NCBI GenBank assembly: GCA_020353355.1
Contig: CP070694.1
Coordinates: 4,206,744-4,248,843, forward strand
Direction of reading: 5' to 3'
DNA length: 42,100 nt
DNA from: Desulfobacterales bacterium
GTDB lineage: Bacteria > Desulfobacterota > Desulfobacteria > Desulfobacterales > JAHEIW01
Positions within the stretch are counted from its first letter, which is position 1, and each line of letters starts with the position of its first letter. Below are positions 12,572-22,245 of the stretch, piece by piece. The position numbers and the translations under genes are program-made. The notes below the pieces were generated by a model. The model saw nothing but the letters and a program-made list of their open reading frames with translations, ran no database searches and was not told the origin of the DNA.

Positions 12572-12777
12572 TTGTGAAATTTAAATGATTGGCGATTGAA
12601 TTGTTCAAATATTCTTTCTCTCGTAATACGCCTATCGATTTTTATGATTTAACATAAACATCCACACCAGGCAATAAAGAGAGCACTTATATTTTTTCAT
12701 CGAAGAACCGGTCCTTTGGGATCATAAACCGCACCCTTTTGAGGTAAAGCCAGCGCCGGCCTCTCAGGGGTAAGATA

Positions 12778-15294
12778 TTGAATTCTTTACTGATGAGCTT
12801 TCAAGATCTTCACGATATTTTACCTTTTGTTGAAAAACCCAGCCGATATTTAGGCTCTGAAATAAATGCTATTAAAAAGGACCTGAATAATGTAAAGCTT
12901 CGTTTTGCGTTAGTCTTTCCGGACGTATATGAAATTGGTACATCTCACTTTGGATTGCAAATACTATATCATATTCTAAATAGCCAGGCGGACATTGCTG
13001 CTGAAAGAGTATTTGCTCCGGCAACGGATATGGAAGCCCTTCTGAGACGATCCAATCTTCCCCTGTTTACCCTGGAGTCCCATGCTCCCCTCAACGATTT
13101 TGATATTCTTGGGTTTAGCCTTCTCTACGAGTTGAATTATACCAACATCCTCACCATTTTAGATCTTGCCGGAATTCCCTTCCGGGCTGAACAGCGCGAT
13201 CGTTCTCACCCCTTCGTTATTGCCGGCGGCCCCTGCACCTGCAATCCGGAACCTATTGCCGAGATTTTTGATGCGGTCGTCGTCGGCGATGGCGAGCAGG
13301 CTGTCCTGGAGCTTTCAAATATCTGGCTTCAGTGGCAAGGAAACCCTCGGCGGGATAAATTCGATTTGCTGAAACAGTGGTCCAAAATAGAAGGCGTGTA
13401 CATTCCATCGTTTTTTGAGCCCGGGATGGACGTTAATGGGCTCCAATCCCTGACACCGCGTTTTCCGGACTATGCACGGGTTAAACGCGCCATTGTTGCA
13501 GATCTCAATCAAATGCCTTTTCCGGAAAATCCCGTTGTGCCGTGCGGGAAACCGGTACATGATCGTCTTCGAATTGAAGTATCCAGGGGATGCACCCGCG
13601 GCTGTCGCTTCTGCCAGGCGGGCATGATCTATCGTCCGGTTCGTGAACGTGCCCCGGATACATTGATATCGTTGGCGGATAAATCCATTACGGCCACCGG
13701 TTATGAAGATATGTCATTGCTTTCGTTGAGCACCGGCGATTATGGCTGTATTGCCCCTCTGATGGAGCGGTTGATGGCACGCTTTGCTTCCGGGCATGTT
13801 GCGATCTCATTGCCTTCCCTGCGTGCGGGTACCCTGACCCCGGAATTGATGCGGCTCATTAAGAAGGTCCGTAAGACCGGGTTTACCATTGCGCCGGAAG
13901 CCGGCAGTCAGCGATTAAGAGACGTCATCAACAAAAACATCAGTGAAAGCGAAATCGTTGAGACGGTTAAAGATGCGTTTAACCTGGGATGGCAGGTGAT
14001 TAAGCTCTATTTCATGATTGGTCTTCCAACCGAGACGATGGATGACTTGCATGCTCTGGTAGATTTGATAAAACAATTGCGTCACATCAAGGTTGCCAAT
14101 CAACGCAAAGGTAAAATTAATGTCAGCATTGCGACATTTATTCCCAAGCCCCATACCCCGTTTCAATGGGCTCCCCAGATTGGGCTGGCTGAATCCGAAG
14201 AAAAAATCATCTGGCTCAAGGATCAGCTAAAATTTCCAGGGGTTCAATTTAAATGGCAAAACCCAAAAGTCAGCCTACTTGAAGGCATCTGGGCTCGCGG
14301 GGACCGGCGATTAACCAATTTACTGATAAACGCCTATCAACAGGGATGTCGATTTGACGGCTGGAGCGATAAGTTTAAATTTCACATATGGCAGGAAGCG
14401 TTTACAGAACAAGGTGTTGATCCGGATTTCTACACGGTGCGACAAAGAGATATTGATGAGCCCCTGCCGTGGAATCATATCGACACCCAGGTCGACAAAG
14501 AATTTCTGCAGGCCGAGTGGCATAAATCCATCCGGGCGGCAATCACCGAAGATTGCCGTGAGGGTGACTGTCACCAATGCGGCGTATGCGATTTTGAAAT
14601 CATCGAACCAAGAACCTATCCAGATTTCAACGGCGAGGACCTTGATGATTCCTCTGAAACGAATGCTCGGGAAACCTTCTATAAGAAACTGACCCTATCG
14701 TATTCGAAATTGGGAGAAGCCAAATATTACGGCCATCTTGAATTGGTCAATTTTTTTCTCAGAGCGCTGAAGCGAGCCGGTATTGCCGTTAAGTTTACGG
14801 AGGGATTTCATCCCAAGCCAAAGGTTTCGTTCGATGATCCACTGCCCATTGGCCTGGAAAGTGAACATGAAAATATAACCGTAACCGTGCCGGTTGATGT
14901 CGATGCACAGTCCGTTGTGCAAGCGTTAAATGGCAACCTGCCGGCAGGCCTTAAGGTGTTTCGGGATGAATTGACACCCATACAGTCTGATCCGAAAGCA
15001 CCACAAGCAAGCACCTATCATGTTGCCCTCCACGAGGGAAAATTTGATAGCAACGCCCTGGCGTCATTTACTCGCTGTTCAGATTTCACTATTGAGATTG
15101 AAGATCGCAAAGGAAAGTTGAAAAAGATTGATTTAAAGGATATGGTATTAGATATAGATTTAATTGATTCCAAGCATTTACAGATGTTACTGAGATCGGA
15201 GCCGGGAAAAATGCTGCGGCCGGCGAATGTTCTTAGTCACGTTTTCAACTTCCCACAAAATCAGATTAAACAGGCAAGAATATTAAAAAAATAA
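12778..15294 (+). CDS. TIGR03960-type B12-binding/radical SAM protein with C-terminal DUF2344 domain
   Basis: An 838-residue protein of unknown substrate. The N-terminal part (about 25-200) looks like a cobalamin-binding-type Rossmann domain. The radical SAM centre is Cys272, Cys276 and Cys279 (CTRGCRFC), the canonical CX3CX2C that binds a 4Fe-4S cluster. A further cysteine group, CREGDCHQCGVCDFE, sits near 590. From about 635 a DUF2344 domain (TIGR03936-like; SKLGEAKYYGHLELVNFFLRAL, FTEGFHPKPKVSF) is fused on. The TTG start is preferred: AGGGG at 12766-12770 lies 7 nt upstream, whereas the in-frame ATG at 12793 has no ribosome site. In many deltaproteobacteria this protein precedes rng, as here; a role linked to translation or RNA is inferred only from that. 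Confidence 0.88.
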   Translation: MNSLLMSFQDLHDILPFVEKPSRYLGSEINAIKKDLNNVKLRFALVFPDVYEIGTSHFGLQILYHILNSQADIAAERVFAPATDMEALLRRSNLPLFTLESHAPLNDFDILGFSLLYELNYTNILTILDLAGIPFRAEQRDRSHPFVIAGGPCTCNPEPIAEIFDAVVVGDGEQAVLELSNIWLQWQGNPRRDKFDLLKQWSKIEGVYIPSFFEPGMDVNGLQSLTPRFPDYARVKRAIVADLNQMPFPENPVVPCGKPVHDRLRIEVSRGCTRGCRFCQAGMIYRPVRERAPDTLISLADKSITATGYEDMSLLSLSTGDYGCIAPLMERLMARFASGHVAISLPSLRAGTLTPELMRLIKKVRKTGFTIAPEAGSQRLRDVINKNISESEIVETVKDAFNLGWQVIKLYFMIGLPTETMDDLHALVDLIKQLRHIKVANQRKGKINVSIATFIPKPHTPFQWAPQIGLAESEEKIIWLKDQLKFPGVQFKWQNPKVSLLEGIWARGDRRLTNLLINAYQQGCRFDGWSDKFKFHIWQEAFTEQGVDPDFYTVRQRDIDEPLPWNHIDTQVDKEFLQAEWHKSIRAAITEDCREGDCHQCGVCDFEIIEPRTYPDFNGEDLDDSSETNARETFYKKLTLSYSKLGEAKYYGHLELVNFFLRALKRAGIAVKFTEGFHPKPKVSFDDPLPIGLESEHENITVTVPVDVDAQSVVQALNGNLPAGLKVFRDELTPIQSDPKAPQASTYHVALHEGKFDSNALASFTRCSDFTIEIEDRKGKLKKIDLKDMVLDIDLIDSKHLQMLLRSEPGKMLRPANVLSHVFNFPQNQIKQARILKK

Positions 15295-15298
15295 TTGA

Positions 15299-15360
15299 GA
15301 AATTAGGCAATTCAGGAAATTAATTGTTAATTCCTTAATTCCCAAATACCTAAATTCGCA
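15299..15360. repeat. AT-rich degenerate inverted word repeat before rng
   Basis: The words AATTAGG, AATTCAGG and AAATTAA on the left (15301-15323) face TTAATTCC, TTAATTCCC and ACCTAAATT on the right (15328-15353). The spacer between the radical SAM gene and rng therefore folds into an imperfect hairpin. It could attenuate or separate the two messages. Confidence 0.5.
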
Positions 15361-15379
15361 ATTGGAGTGAAGCGACAAG

Positions 15380-16912
15380 ATGTATAAACAACTGATCATT
15401 AATGTTACCGAGCATGAAACCCGGGTGGCGCTATTAGAGGATGGAACCATTGCCGAGCTTTATGTAGATCGGGGTGATGATTCCAACATCGCCGGCAATA
15501 TTTACAAAGGAAAAGTTTTACGCGTATTACCCGGAATGCAAGCGGCGTTTGTCGATATCGGGCTTAATCAAGCCGCCTTTATGTATGTAGATGATGTTTA
15601 TTGCAATGATCACAAGGAATATGAAAAATTGTTCAATATTGAAACCGATGATGAGGAGATATTACCGGAAGAGGTTTCCAGTCTGTCTATCGCCAAAAGA
15701 CGTGATATACAAATTGAGGAGTTGATCTCGGAAGGACAGGAAATTCTGGTTCAGGTTGCAAAATCACCGATGGGCACTAAAGGGGCACGAATTTCGTCCT
15801 ATATATCTCTACCCGGACGTTTTCTGGTTTTGATGCCCAATTCCAATCATATCGGTATTTCCCGTCGAATCGAAGATGAGGTTGAACGGGAGCGATTGAG
15901 GGGGTTAGTGAACTCGTTAAGAACACAAGATTATGGTTACATTGTCAGGACGGCTGCTGAAGGTGAACAGGAAGAAAAACTTGCCTATGAAATGAATTTT
16001 CTCAACAATTTGTGGGAGAATCTTCAAAAAAAAGTCCAAACCGCCCCGGCGTCATCGCTCTTACATCGGGAGTTATCCGTAAGTCTCCGCGCCGTGCGTG
16101 ATCTTCTGATCCATGAAGTCGAAAAACTGGTTATTGATTCAAAACCGACGTATGAGGCGGTATTATCATTTCTCGATACCTATATGCCAAGCCTGAAAGA
16201 CCACGTCGTTTTTTACGAGGGCTCCGAACCGGTTTTTGATGCCTATAATCTGGAAGGCGATATTTCGAGAGCATTAAAACGAAAAGTATGGCTTAAATCC
16301 GGTGGTTACATATTGTTAGAGCATACCGAAGCCTTGGTCGCCATTGATGTGAATACCGGTCGATATGTCGGAAAACATAATCTCGAGGAAACCATATTAA
16401 AGACCAATCTTGAAGCCGTAAAAGAAATCGCTTATCAAATTCGCCTCAGAGATATCGGTGGCATTATTATAATTGATTTCATTGATATGGAGAAGAAATC
16501 CAATCAGGAAAAAGTGTTCACCGCTCTAAGAGAGGCGTTGCAAAAGGATAAGAGCAAAACCCATGTGCTTCCCATGTCCGAGATGGGGATTATCCAAATG
16601 ACCCGCAAACGGACGCGTGAGCCGTTAACTCGAATTTTATGTGAGCCTTGCTTCTATTGTGATGGGGAGGGGTATTTATTTTCCAGACAATCCATTTGCT
16701 TCAATATTTATCGTGAAATTCTGCGGGATGCCTATGACCTGAACAAAGGAGGCTTAACACTGAGAGTGAATCCGCAAATTGCGGAATTTTTGCATGCTGA
16801 GGAAAGCGAAATTATAACATCTCTCGAGCACAAAATTGGCAAACAAATTGTTATCTATCCAAATCCCGAGTTCCACATGGAAGAATTCGATCTTTATGAG
16901 ACTCAGGAATGA
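15380..16912 (+). CDS. rng: Ribonuclease G/E family endoribonuclease
   Basis: A 510-residue RNase E/G-family enzyme for rRNA maturation and mRNA decay. The S1 RNA-binding domain (about 38-130) begins NIYKGKVLRVLPGMQAAFVDIG. The catalytic DNase I-like part holds Asp323 (VAIDVNTGRY) and Asp366 (IIIDFIDME), 43 residues apart as in E. coli RNase E (303/346). The Zn-link Cys424 and Cys427 (PCFYCDGEG) lie 58 residues after Asp366, again as in RNase E. There is no long C-terminal degradosome scaffold, so RNase G rather than full-length RNase E fits. GGAG lies about 12 nt before the ATG. The usual downstream rplU-rpmA pair is absent. Confidence 0.93.
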   Translation: MYKQLIINVTEHETRVALLEDGTIAELYVDRGDDSNIAGNIYKGKVLRVLPGMQAAFVDIGLNQAAFMYVDDVYCNDHKEYEKLFNIETDDEEILPEEVSSLSIAKRRDIQIEELISEGQEILVQVAKSPMGTKGARISSYISLPGRFLVLMPNSNHIGISRRIEDEVERERLRGLVNSLRTQDYGYIVRTAAEGEQEEKLAYEMNFLNNLWENLQKKVQTAPASSLLHRELSVSLRAVRDLLIHEVEKLVIDSKPTYEAVLSFLDTYMPSLKDHVVFYEGSEPVFDAYNLEGDISRALKRKVWLKSGGYILLEHTEALVAIDVNTGRYVGKHNLEETILKTNLEAVKEIAYQIRLRDIGGIIIIDFIDMEKKSNQEKVFTALREALQKDKSKTHVLPMSEMGIIQMTRKRTREPLTRILCEPCFYCDGEGYLFSRQSICFNIYREILRDAYDLNKGGLTLRVNPQIAEFLHAEESEIITSLEHKIGKQIVIYPNPEFHMEEFDLYETQE

Positions 16913-17011
16913 AGCTCCCCGGGCACGACTACGGCGAGCAGCTCACGCCGAGGGCTTAGGATCGAAGACAATCGCGTCGCTGCAGGGTATTCAATCAAAA
17001 TCGAATAGATC

Positions 17012-17040
17012 TTGACAGAATATGGTTCTTATGATTTATT
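17012..17040 (+). promoter_or_regulatory. Possible sigma70-type promoter for rpmH-rnpA
   Basis: TTGACA (17012-17017) is followed after 17 nt by TTTATT (17035-17040). The -35 is perfect and the -10 is weak (4 of 6). It lies about 110 bp before rpmH in a gap with no gene. Confidence 0.35.
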
Positions 17041-17148
17041 TCAAAAATTTGGGATTCTATTACATTTTTATGCCCGAAGGCGTCTGGCATTTGGATCATA
17101 TGGTTCTATAAATAAACTAATTTAATATACTGATGAAGGGTTTGTAAA

Positions 17149-17283
17149 ATGAAACGCACGTTTCAACCGAGCAGAATTAAAAGGGCTAGAAACCACGGAT
17201 TTCGCAAACGAATGTCCACTAAAGGAGGTCGACGAGTTATTAACCGGAGAAGAGCAAAAGGCAGAGTTCGATTGGCTGGCTAA
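17149..17283 (+). CDS. rpmH: 50S ribosomal protein L34
   Basis: A 44-residue basic protein beginning [20 protein letters not shown] and ending [12 protein letters not shown], which matches bacterial L34 along its whole length. L34 sits near the base of the large subunit, in contact with 23S rRNA. The order rpmH-rnpA-yidD-yidC-jag-mnmE is the classical origin-proximal cluster. It is short and easily missed. Confidence 0.97.
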   Translation: MKRTFQPSRIKRARNHGFRKRMSTKGGRRVINRRRAKGRVRLAG

Positions 17284-17303
17284 GGTAATAATGAGAGGGA
17301 GGG

Positions 17304-17398
17304 CCAAAGGACCACGGCAGAGCGGTATGTTTGCGAATCATGCTTTATTTAGAAATAATATATAATATCAAATTGTTATAGGTTAGCTTGTCCTTTGG
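17304..17398. promoter_or_regulatory. Inverted repeat pairing the rpmH-rnpA spacer with the rnpA start codon
   Basis: CCAAAGGAC (17304-17312) is the reverse complement of GTCCTTTGG (17390-17398). The right arm contains the TTG start codon of rnpA (17395-17397). If formed in mRNA, the 9-bp stem would hide that start. The loop is 77 nt, so this is only a possibility. Confidence 0.3.
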
Positions 17399-17748
17399 AA
17401 TTTTCGTTTACAAAGGCAGACAGACTATTAAAGCGCAATGAGTTTATTCAGCTTTCCAAAGTCGGCCGCAAATTGCAAAATGATCATTTTATCGCGGTTT
17501 ATGCTCCCGGTCGTTTGGATCGATGTCGGCTGGGTGTTACTGTAACCAAAAAGGTTGGTCGAGCTGTGGAGCGCAACAGAATAAAACGCCTAATAAGGGA
17601 ATATTTTCGATTAAACCGGCATTTGATATTAGGTAAATGGGATATTAACGTAATAGCTAAAAAAGAGGCCGCAGATCTTTCATCAAAGGAGATATTTGGC
17701 TCGCTGCAAAATATCTTTGAAAGAATATCACGTCGTGTTGAACTATAA
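17395..17748 (+). CDS. rnpA: Ribonuclease P protein component
   Basis: A 117-residue basic protein that partners the RNase P RNA to trim the 5' leaders of pre-tRNAs. [15 protein letters not shown] near the start and [17 protein letters not shown] (the RNR motif, about residues 58-74) are diagnostic. The only plausible start in this frame is the TTG at 17395; a stop lies upstream at 17356 and no ATG or GTG intervenes. It is 111 bp after rpmH and overlaps yidD at its 3' end. Confidence 0.95.
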   Translation: MEFSFTKADRLLKRNEFIQLSKVGRKLQNDHFIAVYAPGRLDRCRLGVTVTKKVGRAVERNRIKRLIREYFRLNRHLILGKWDINVIAKKEAADLSSKEIFGSLQNIFERISRRVEL

Positions 17749-17965
17749 GAAACTGATTACATTACCATTTTTAAGCTTAATTAAGGCATACCAATATTTT
17801 TTATCCCCGGTTTTTGGTCTTTCGTGTCGCTTTTATCCATCCTGCTCGGAATATGCCTATCAAGCTATTCGACGTTACGGTCCACTTAAAGGCCTGTTTT
17901 TGGCTTTAAAGAGGCTTTTGCGATGTCATCCCTTCCATTCCGGAGGAGTTGATCCGGTACCTTAG
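17735..17965 (+). CDS. yidD: Membrane protein insertion efficiency factor YidD
   Basis: A small protein of about 76 residues that assists YidC-dependent membrane insertion. The family core is clear: a short hydrophobic/amphipathic N-terminus, then [30 protein letters not shown] and a C-terminal [13 protein letters not shown]. The start is uncertain. The open frame runs back to a TTG at 17696, but family length favours the adjacent GTG (17735) or TTG (17738), giving a short overlap with rnpA. Confidence 0.88.
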   Translation: MLNYKKLITLPFLSLIKAYQYFLSPVFGLSCRFYPSCSEYAYQAIRRYGPLKGLFLALKRLLRCHPFHSGGVDPVP

Positions 17966-18208
17966 GATGTGGTTGTTTAAGGTCAGTTTCTGGTTATCAT
18001 ACGAAAGCTTTTCGAACCGTATACCAAAGGGAGTTGACCTATTCGTCTGGGCGCAACTGCAGGGTTTTCCATGTCAGCCTACCACGTTCAATTTCACAAC
18101 CTAAAAACATTTCGTAATTGCCCGAGTTTTGTTAGAGATGCCGGTTACGGTTTATGTTTTACGTTTATGACTTTTATTTTGTTAGGGAACATACTTTAGG
18201 AGAATGCA

Positions 18209-19879
18209 ATGGATGAAAAGCGGTTAATCATAGCGATAGTGCTTTCCGTGTTGGTGTTTGTGGTGTGGCAGTTTTTCTTTGTGGATAAACAAGCGGTGGA
18301 GAGGCCTGCCCAAAAGCAAGCGCCAGCTCCGCCAACACAAGAACAGCCGGTATCGGAAAAACCTTATATAACAGATAAACAAGGCCCCGAACTTGCCGAA
18401 AAATCCGTTACGCCGGTTGATGATCAGCGCGCACAAAAGATGGCCAAAACGATCACCGTCGACACACCCCTGTACCGGGTTAAGATTTCAGAAAAGGGGG
18501 CGGTGTTCAATAGCTTTTTGTTGAAAGACTATCGGGAAAAAGCAGAAAAAGATTCTCCCTTGAAACAACTCTTGGCCGCTGATAATTCCGTCGAATCCGT
18601 TATATTAGGATTTGCCGGAGAAAGCATTCCTGGTTTGGAAAACGCCATCTACTCAACCGAGCCTGCCCTTGAAACCGTGACGGTTTCTGAAAGTGCTCAA
18701 GAGCTCGCGTTTTTTTGGGATTCCGACAATGGGGTAAGAATAGAAAAAATCTTTAGATTTTCTCCGGACTCCTATTTGATCGACCTTATTGTTAAAATTA
18801 AAAACGGGTCGACTAAAACCATTCAGGACCAGTTGACCCTGGCGATTCAGGGGGCGACACCAAAAGATAAGCGCATGTACGGCTTTGAGGGCCCCAGTGC
18901 TTTGATCAACGACAAGTTGGAAGAAGTTAAGATTAAAGATATTGCCGAAAAAAGCACCTACAGCGGAGCGTTGAAATGGATGGCCATCCAAGGTCGCTAT
19001 TTTATAAGCAGTCTCATACCTCAAAATGTTGAGGAAGCGAGTATGAAGCTCTCTGTTACACCCGCTGATATGGTCGAATCCAAATATGTTCAGCCGGAGA
19101 CGATCATCCGGCCCGGTACCCAGCATCAATTCGATTACCATTTGTTTTTGGGTCCCAAGAGCATGAGAATTATAAACCGGGTGGGATATGATCTGAGTAA
19201 GGCCGTTGATTTCGGGTGGTTTGATTTTATTGCCAAACCGTGCCTCTGGTCGATGAATTTTTTATATGATTTTATACCGAATTATGGGCTTGCCATCATT
19301 ATCTTGACGATTCTGATCAAGATTATTCTGTGGCCGCTGGGATCAAAAAGCTATAAGTCGATGAGTGAGATGAAAAAGATCCAGCCGCTGATGAAAGAGA
19401 TTCGGGAAAAACATAAAGACGACAAGAAAAAAATGAACCAAGAGGTGATGGCCCTTTATCGAACCTACAAAATCAATCCTCTGGGGGGGTGTCTCCCGAT
19501 GGTTGTTCAAATACCGGTTTTCTTCGCGCTGTATCGAATGCTCTACCAGGCCATCGAGTTGCGGCATGCGCCGTTTTTCTTATGGATTAATGACCTGTCT
19601 GCTCCGGACCGATTGTTCCGGTTTGGCTTTTCGATCCCATTCATGGAGCCGCCCTATGGCATTCCTGTTTTGACCTTAGTGATGGGAGCTTCGATGCTGC
19701 TGCAGCAAAAAATGTCTCCTCCGATGGGCGATCCCACCCAGGCGAAAATGATGATGCTGATGCCGATTGTGTTTACGGTTATCTTTATTAATTTTTCCTC
19801 AGGGCTCGTTTTATACTGGCTGGTGAATAATATTTTATCGATTGCTCAACAATACTACATTCAAAAGAAATATGCGTAA
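18209..19879 (+). CDS. yidC: Membrane protein insertase YidC
   Basis: A 556-residue inner-membrane insertase of the Oxa1/YidC/Alb3 family. An N-terminal membrane anchor (about 5-24, IIAIVLSVLVFVVWQFFFV) is followed by a Pro/Gln-rich linker, a large periplasmic beta-rich domain (about 80-340) and the C-terminal Oxa1-like core. The core holds NYGLAIIILTILIKIILWPL, GGCLPMVVQIPVFFALYRML and SSGLVLYWLVNNILSIAQQYYI. The long periplasmic domain is the Gram-negative form. AGGAGAATGCA precedes the ATG. It lies 243 bp after yidD, a longer gap than usual. Confidence 0.96.
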   Translation: MDEKRLIIAIVLSVLVFVVWQFFFVDKQAVERPAQKQAPAPPTQEQPVSEKPYITDKQGPELAEKSVTPVDDQRAQKMAKTITVDTPLYRVKISEKGAVFNSFLLKDYREKAEKDSPLKQLLAADNSVESVILGFAGESIPGLENAIYSTEPALETVTVSESAQELAFFWDSDNGVRIEKIFRFSPDSYLIDLIVKIKNGSTKTIQDQLTLAIQGATPKDKRMYGFEGPSALINDKLEEVKIKDIAEKSTYSGALKWMAIQGRYFISSLIPQNVEEASMKLSVTPADMVESKYVQPETIIRPGTQHQFDYHLFLGPKSMRIINRVGYDLSKAVDFGWFDFIAKPCLWSMNFLYDFIPNYGLAIIILTILIKIILWPLGSKSYKSMSEMKKIQPLMKEIREKHKDDKKKMNQEVMALYRTYKINPLGGCLPMVVQIPVFFALYRMLYQAIELRHAPFFLWINDLSAPDRLFRFGFSIPFMEPPYGIPVLTLVMGASMLLQQKMSPPMGDPTQAKMMMLMPIVFTVIFINFSSGLVLYWLVNNILSIAQQYYIQKKYA

Positions 19880-19894
19880 AGACGGAGGTTATAT

Positions 19895-20692
19895 ATGACG
19901 ACGTCGTTTGAATTTGAGGGAAAAAACATTGAAAAAGCTCTCGAAAAAGCAAGTGAAGAATTCAACATACCCAAGGACCGGCTCCGATATGATATTCTGT
20001 CATATGGCTCCAGTGGTATTTTCGGATTAGCCGGCACCAAAAAGGCGAGGATACGGGTTAATTTAGCCCAAGAGTCAACCCCATTTGTATCGGAAAAAGG
20101 CACACCGGATAAAGAAGATCTGACATCTTCAGAAGTTGCTGATGAATCCCTAACGGTGAGCGAAGAGCTTTCTGATGATGTACCATCCAGCGATCAGCAG
20201 CTATATACATTTCCGGAGAATCCGTTAGATCTGGGCCGCGTTGTTCTGCAACGCATCGTCGATGCCATTACAACAGATGCGAAAATAGCAGTGGAAGAAG
20301 ATTCTGACCGAATTATGTTCAACGTGGTAGGTGGAAATGCCGCCATACTTATTGGTAAGCGTGGACAAACCCTGGAAGCGATTCAGTCCCGGGTAGAGAA
20401 GGTCGTCAATAAACACAATCATAATAATAGAATTCGGGTTGAGGTCGACATCCAAGGTTATTTAGAAACCCGGCGGGTCAACCTGGAAAGGATGGCCGCG
20501 CGCCTTGCTGAAAAATCAAAACGTATTCGAAAACCGATTTCACTGGGTCAGATGAGTGCCCATGATCGCCGAATTATTCATCTGGCGTTAAAGGACGATC
20601 CGGAGGTAAAAACCAAGAGCAGAGGGGAAGGGTATTTAAGAAAGCTTGTCATATTTCCCCAAAAAAGCAGTGGTAAAAGAACGTATCTATGA
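19895..20692 (+). CDS. jag: Jag/KhpB RNA-binding protein (Jag_N, KH, R3H)
   Basis: A 265-residue cytoplasmic RNA-binding protein. The Jag-N domain (about 1-52) has FEGKNIEKALEKASEEF and YGSSGIFGLAGTKKARI. An acidic linker (about 60-110) follows. The KH domain (about 115-190) contains the GxxG loop in ILIGKRGQTLEAIQ. The R3H domain near 195-265 shows MSAHDRRIIHLAL and SRGEGYLRKLVI. It binds RNA and in other bacteria affects envelope and division genes. ACGGAGG precedes the ATG, 15 bp after yidC, so it is cotranscribed. Confidence 0.94.
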   Translation: MTTSFEFEGKNIEKALEKASEEFNIPKDRLRYDILSYGSSGIFGLAGTKKARIRVNLAQESTPFVSEKGTPDKEDLTSSEVADESLTVSEELSDDVPSSDQQLYTFPENPLDLGRVVLQRIVDAITTDAKIAVEEDSDRIMFNVVGGNAAILIGKRGQTLEAIQSRVEKVVNKHNHNNRIRVEVDIQGYLETRRVNLERMAARLAEKSKRIRKPISLGQMSAHDRRIIHLALKDDPEVKTKSRGEGYLRKLVIFPQKSSGKRTYL

Positions 20693-20738
20693 TACCGTCC
20701 CCAATCATTGAATATTTTTTTAACGCGAGTTAAAAAAT

Positions 20739-22166
20739 ATGGATACTTCTACAATTGCCGCTATCGCTACCCCCAGTGGGCGGGGAGGTATAGGCATCAT
20801 CAAGATTTCTGGAGCACAAGCGATTTCGATCGCCACGGCCATTTTCAGGCCCCGTGATTCAGGCCGCCGCTTCCGAACCACGGTCCGTTCACTGTCTCCC
20901 GGAGAAAACGAAACATCATTTCCATCTCATAAATTGGTATACGGTCAGATTGTGGATCCTGAGAACGGGCATGTGTTGGATGAAGTCCTGGTTTCGGTGA
21001 TGAAAGCACCTCGAACCTATACCCGAGAAGACGTGGTTGAAATCAATGCCCATGGCGGAGCAGTGGCACTTCAATCAATTTTAGCCTCGGTATTAAAACA
21101 GGGAGCCCGGCTTGCCGAACCCGGAGAATTTACCAAAAGGGCTTTTCTAAATGGACGCATCGACCTCACTCAGGCGGAAGCGGTGATTGAGGTGATTAAT
21201 GCCAGGACAGCGAAATCACTTCAGATTGCCACATCCCAAATGGACGGTCATCTCAGAAAGGAGGTCGAATCGATTCGGGAGATACTTATCAATTTTATGG
21301 CCCGGCTCGAAGCCGCTATTGATTTTCCAGAGGATGTTGAAGACCTTGTCGATACGCGGCGCACGGCTGCTGAGATGCAAGGGCAGGTTGTCCAGCCATT
21401 ACAAAAGCTTATTCAAAGCCATTTCGATGCGCGTATCCTGCGAGACGGCCTTAAGGTTGCGGTGGTGGGCAAGCCCAATGTCGGCAAATCGAGTTTATTA
21501 AATCGTCTGGTTCAGAAAGATCGAGCCATTGTGACCTCGATACCGGGAACCACGCGAGATGTCATCGAGGAGACCGTCAATATTCAAGGGATTCCGGTAA
21601 TTTTGTCGGATACCGCCGGCCTGCACGACACCAGCGATCCTGTGGAAACCATCGGCATCGAAAAGACCCTCGAGCATGTTAACGGATCTGATCTGGTGCT
21701 TTTTTTAGTTGAAGCCCACCGTCCTTTTTCTGAAGAAGATTATCGTATTTACGATAACGTTAAAACCAAGCCGCTGATCATCGCGATAAACAAAATAGAT
21801 CTGGTCAGCCAAGGGAAACACATCGTAATTCCATATTCCTGGTCTGATTGCGAGCAGATCTGTATTTCGGCGCTCTATGGTCAAGGGATAGATATCCTTA
21901 AAGAAAAAATTTTCAACCTCGCCGCCGGTAAGAATCCCATTGAGCTTGATGACGTCATCGTTCCCAATTTGCGACATAAGGTGGCCCTTGAGAGAAGTCT
22001 AAATGCTGCCGAAGCCATTGTTTCGGAAATGCAAAACGGAACCGCCATCGATCTGGTGGCGATCACCACCCGGGAAGCCATTGACGCATTGGATGAAACA
22101 TTGGGAATTAATGTCAAGGTGGATATTTTGGAGCAGATTTTTAGTCAATTTTGTATCGGGAAATGA
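20739..22166 (+). CDS. mnmE: tRNA modification GTPase MnmE (TrmE)
   Basis: A 475-residue GTPase that works with MnmG to place the 5-carboxymethylaminomethyl group on U34 of certain tRNAs. The N-terminal tetrahydrofolate-binding domain opens DTSTIAAIATPSGRGGIGI, with the helical domain after it. The inserted G domain has the P-loop GKPNVGKSSLLNRL, the G3 DTAGLHD and the G4 NKID. The protein ends in FCIGK, the invariant C-terminal C(I/L)GK box needed for catalysis. The upstream spacer has no strong ribosome site. mnmG does not follow; parS sites and a YkgJ-type gene do. Confidence 0.96.
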   Translation: MDTSTIAAIATPSGRGGIGIIKISGAQAISIATAIFRPRDSGRRFRTTVRSLSPGENETSFPSHKLVYGQIVDPENGHVLDEVLVSVMKAPRTYTREDVVEINAHGGAVALQSILASVLKQGARLAEPGEFTKRAFLNGRIDLTQAEAVIEVINARTAKSLQIATSQMDGHLRKEVESIREILINFMARLEAAIDFPEDVEDLVDTRRTAAEMQGQVVQPLQKLIQSHFDARILRDGLKVAVVGKPNVGKSSLLNRLVQKDRAIVTSIPGTTRDVIEETVNIQGIPVILSDTAGLHDTSDPVETIGIEKTLEHVNGSDLVLFLVEAHRPFSEEDYRIYDNVKTKPLIIAINKIDLVSQGKHIVIPYSWSDCEQICISALYGQGIDILKEKIFNLAAGKNPIELDDVIVPNLRHKVALERSLNAAEAIVSEMQNGTAIDLVAITTREAIDALDETLGINVKVDILEQIFSQFCIGK

Positions 22167-22205
22167 CAGCGAAACACGATACATGATGTTCGATGATTGT
22201 GTCGT

Positions 22206-22221
22206 TGTTTCACGTGAAACG
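22206..22221. other. parS: parS chromosome-partitioning site 1
   Basis: TGTTTCACGTGAAACG matches the bacterial parS consensus TGTTTCACGTGAAACA at 15 of 16 positions, with a perfect 14-bp palindromic core. ParB binds such sites and spreads from them; they cluster near the origin. It lies 40 bp after the mnmE stop. No parA or parB is in the window. Confidence 0.93.
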
Positions 22222-22245
22222 ATGACGTGGGATGAGAGAATTGTT

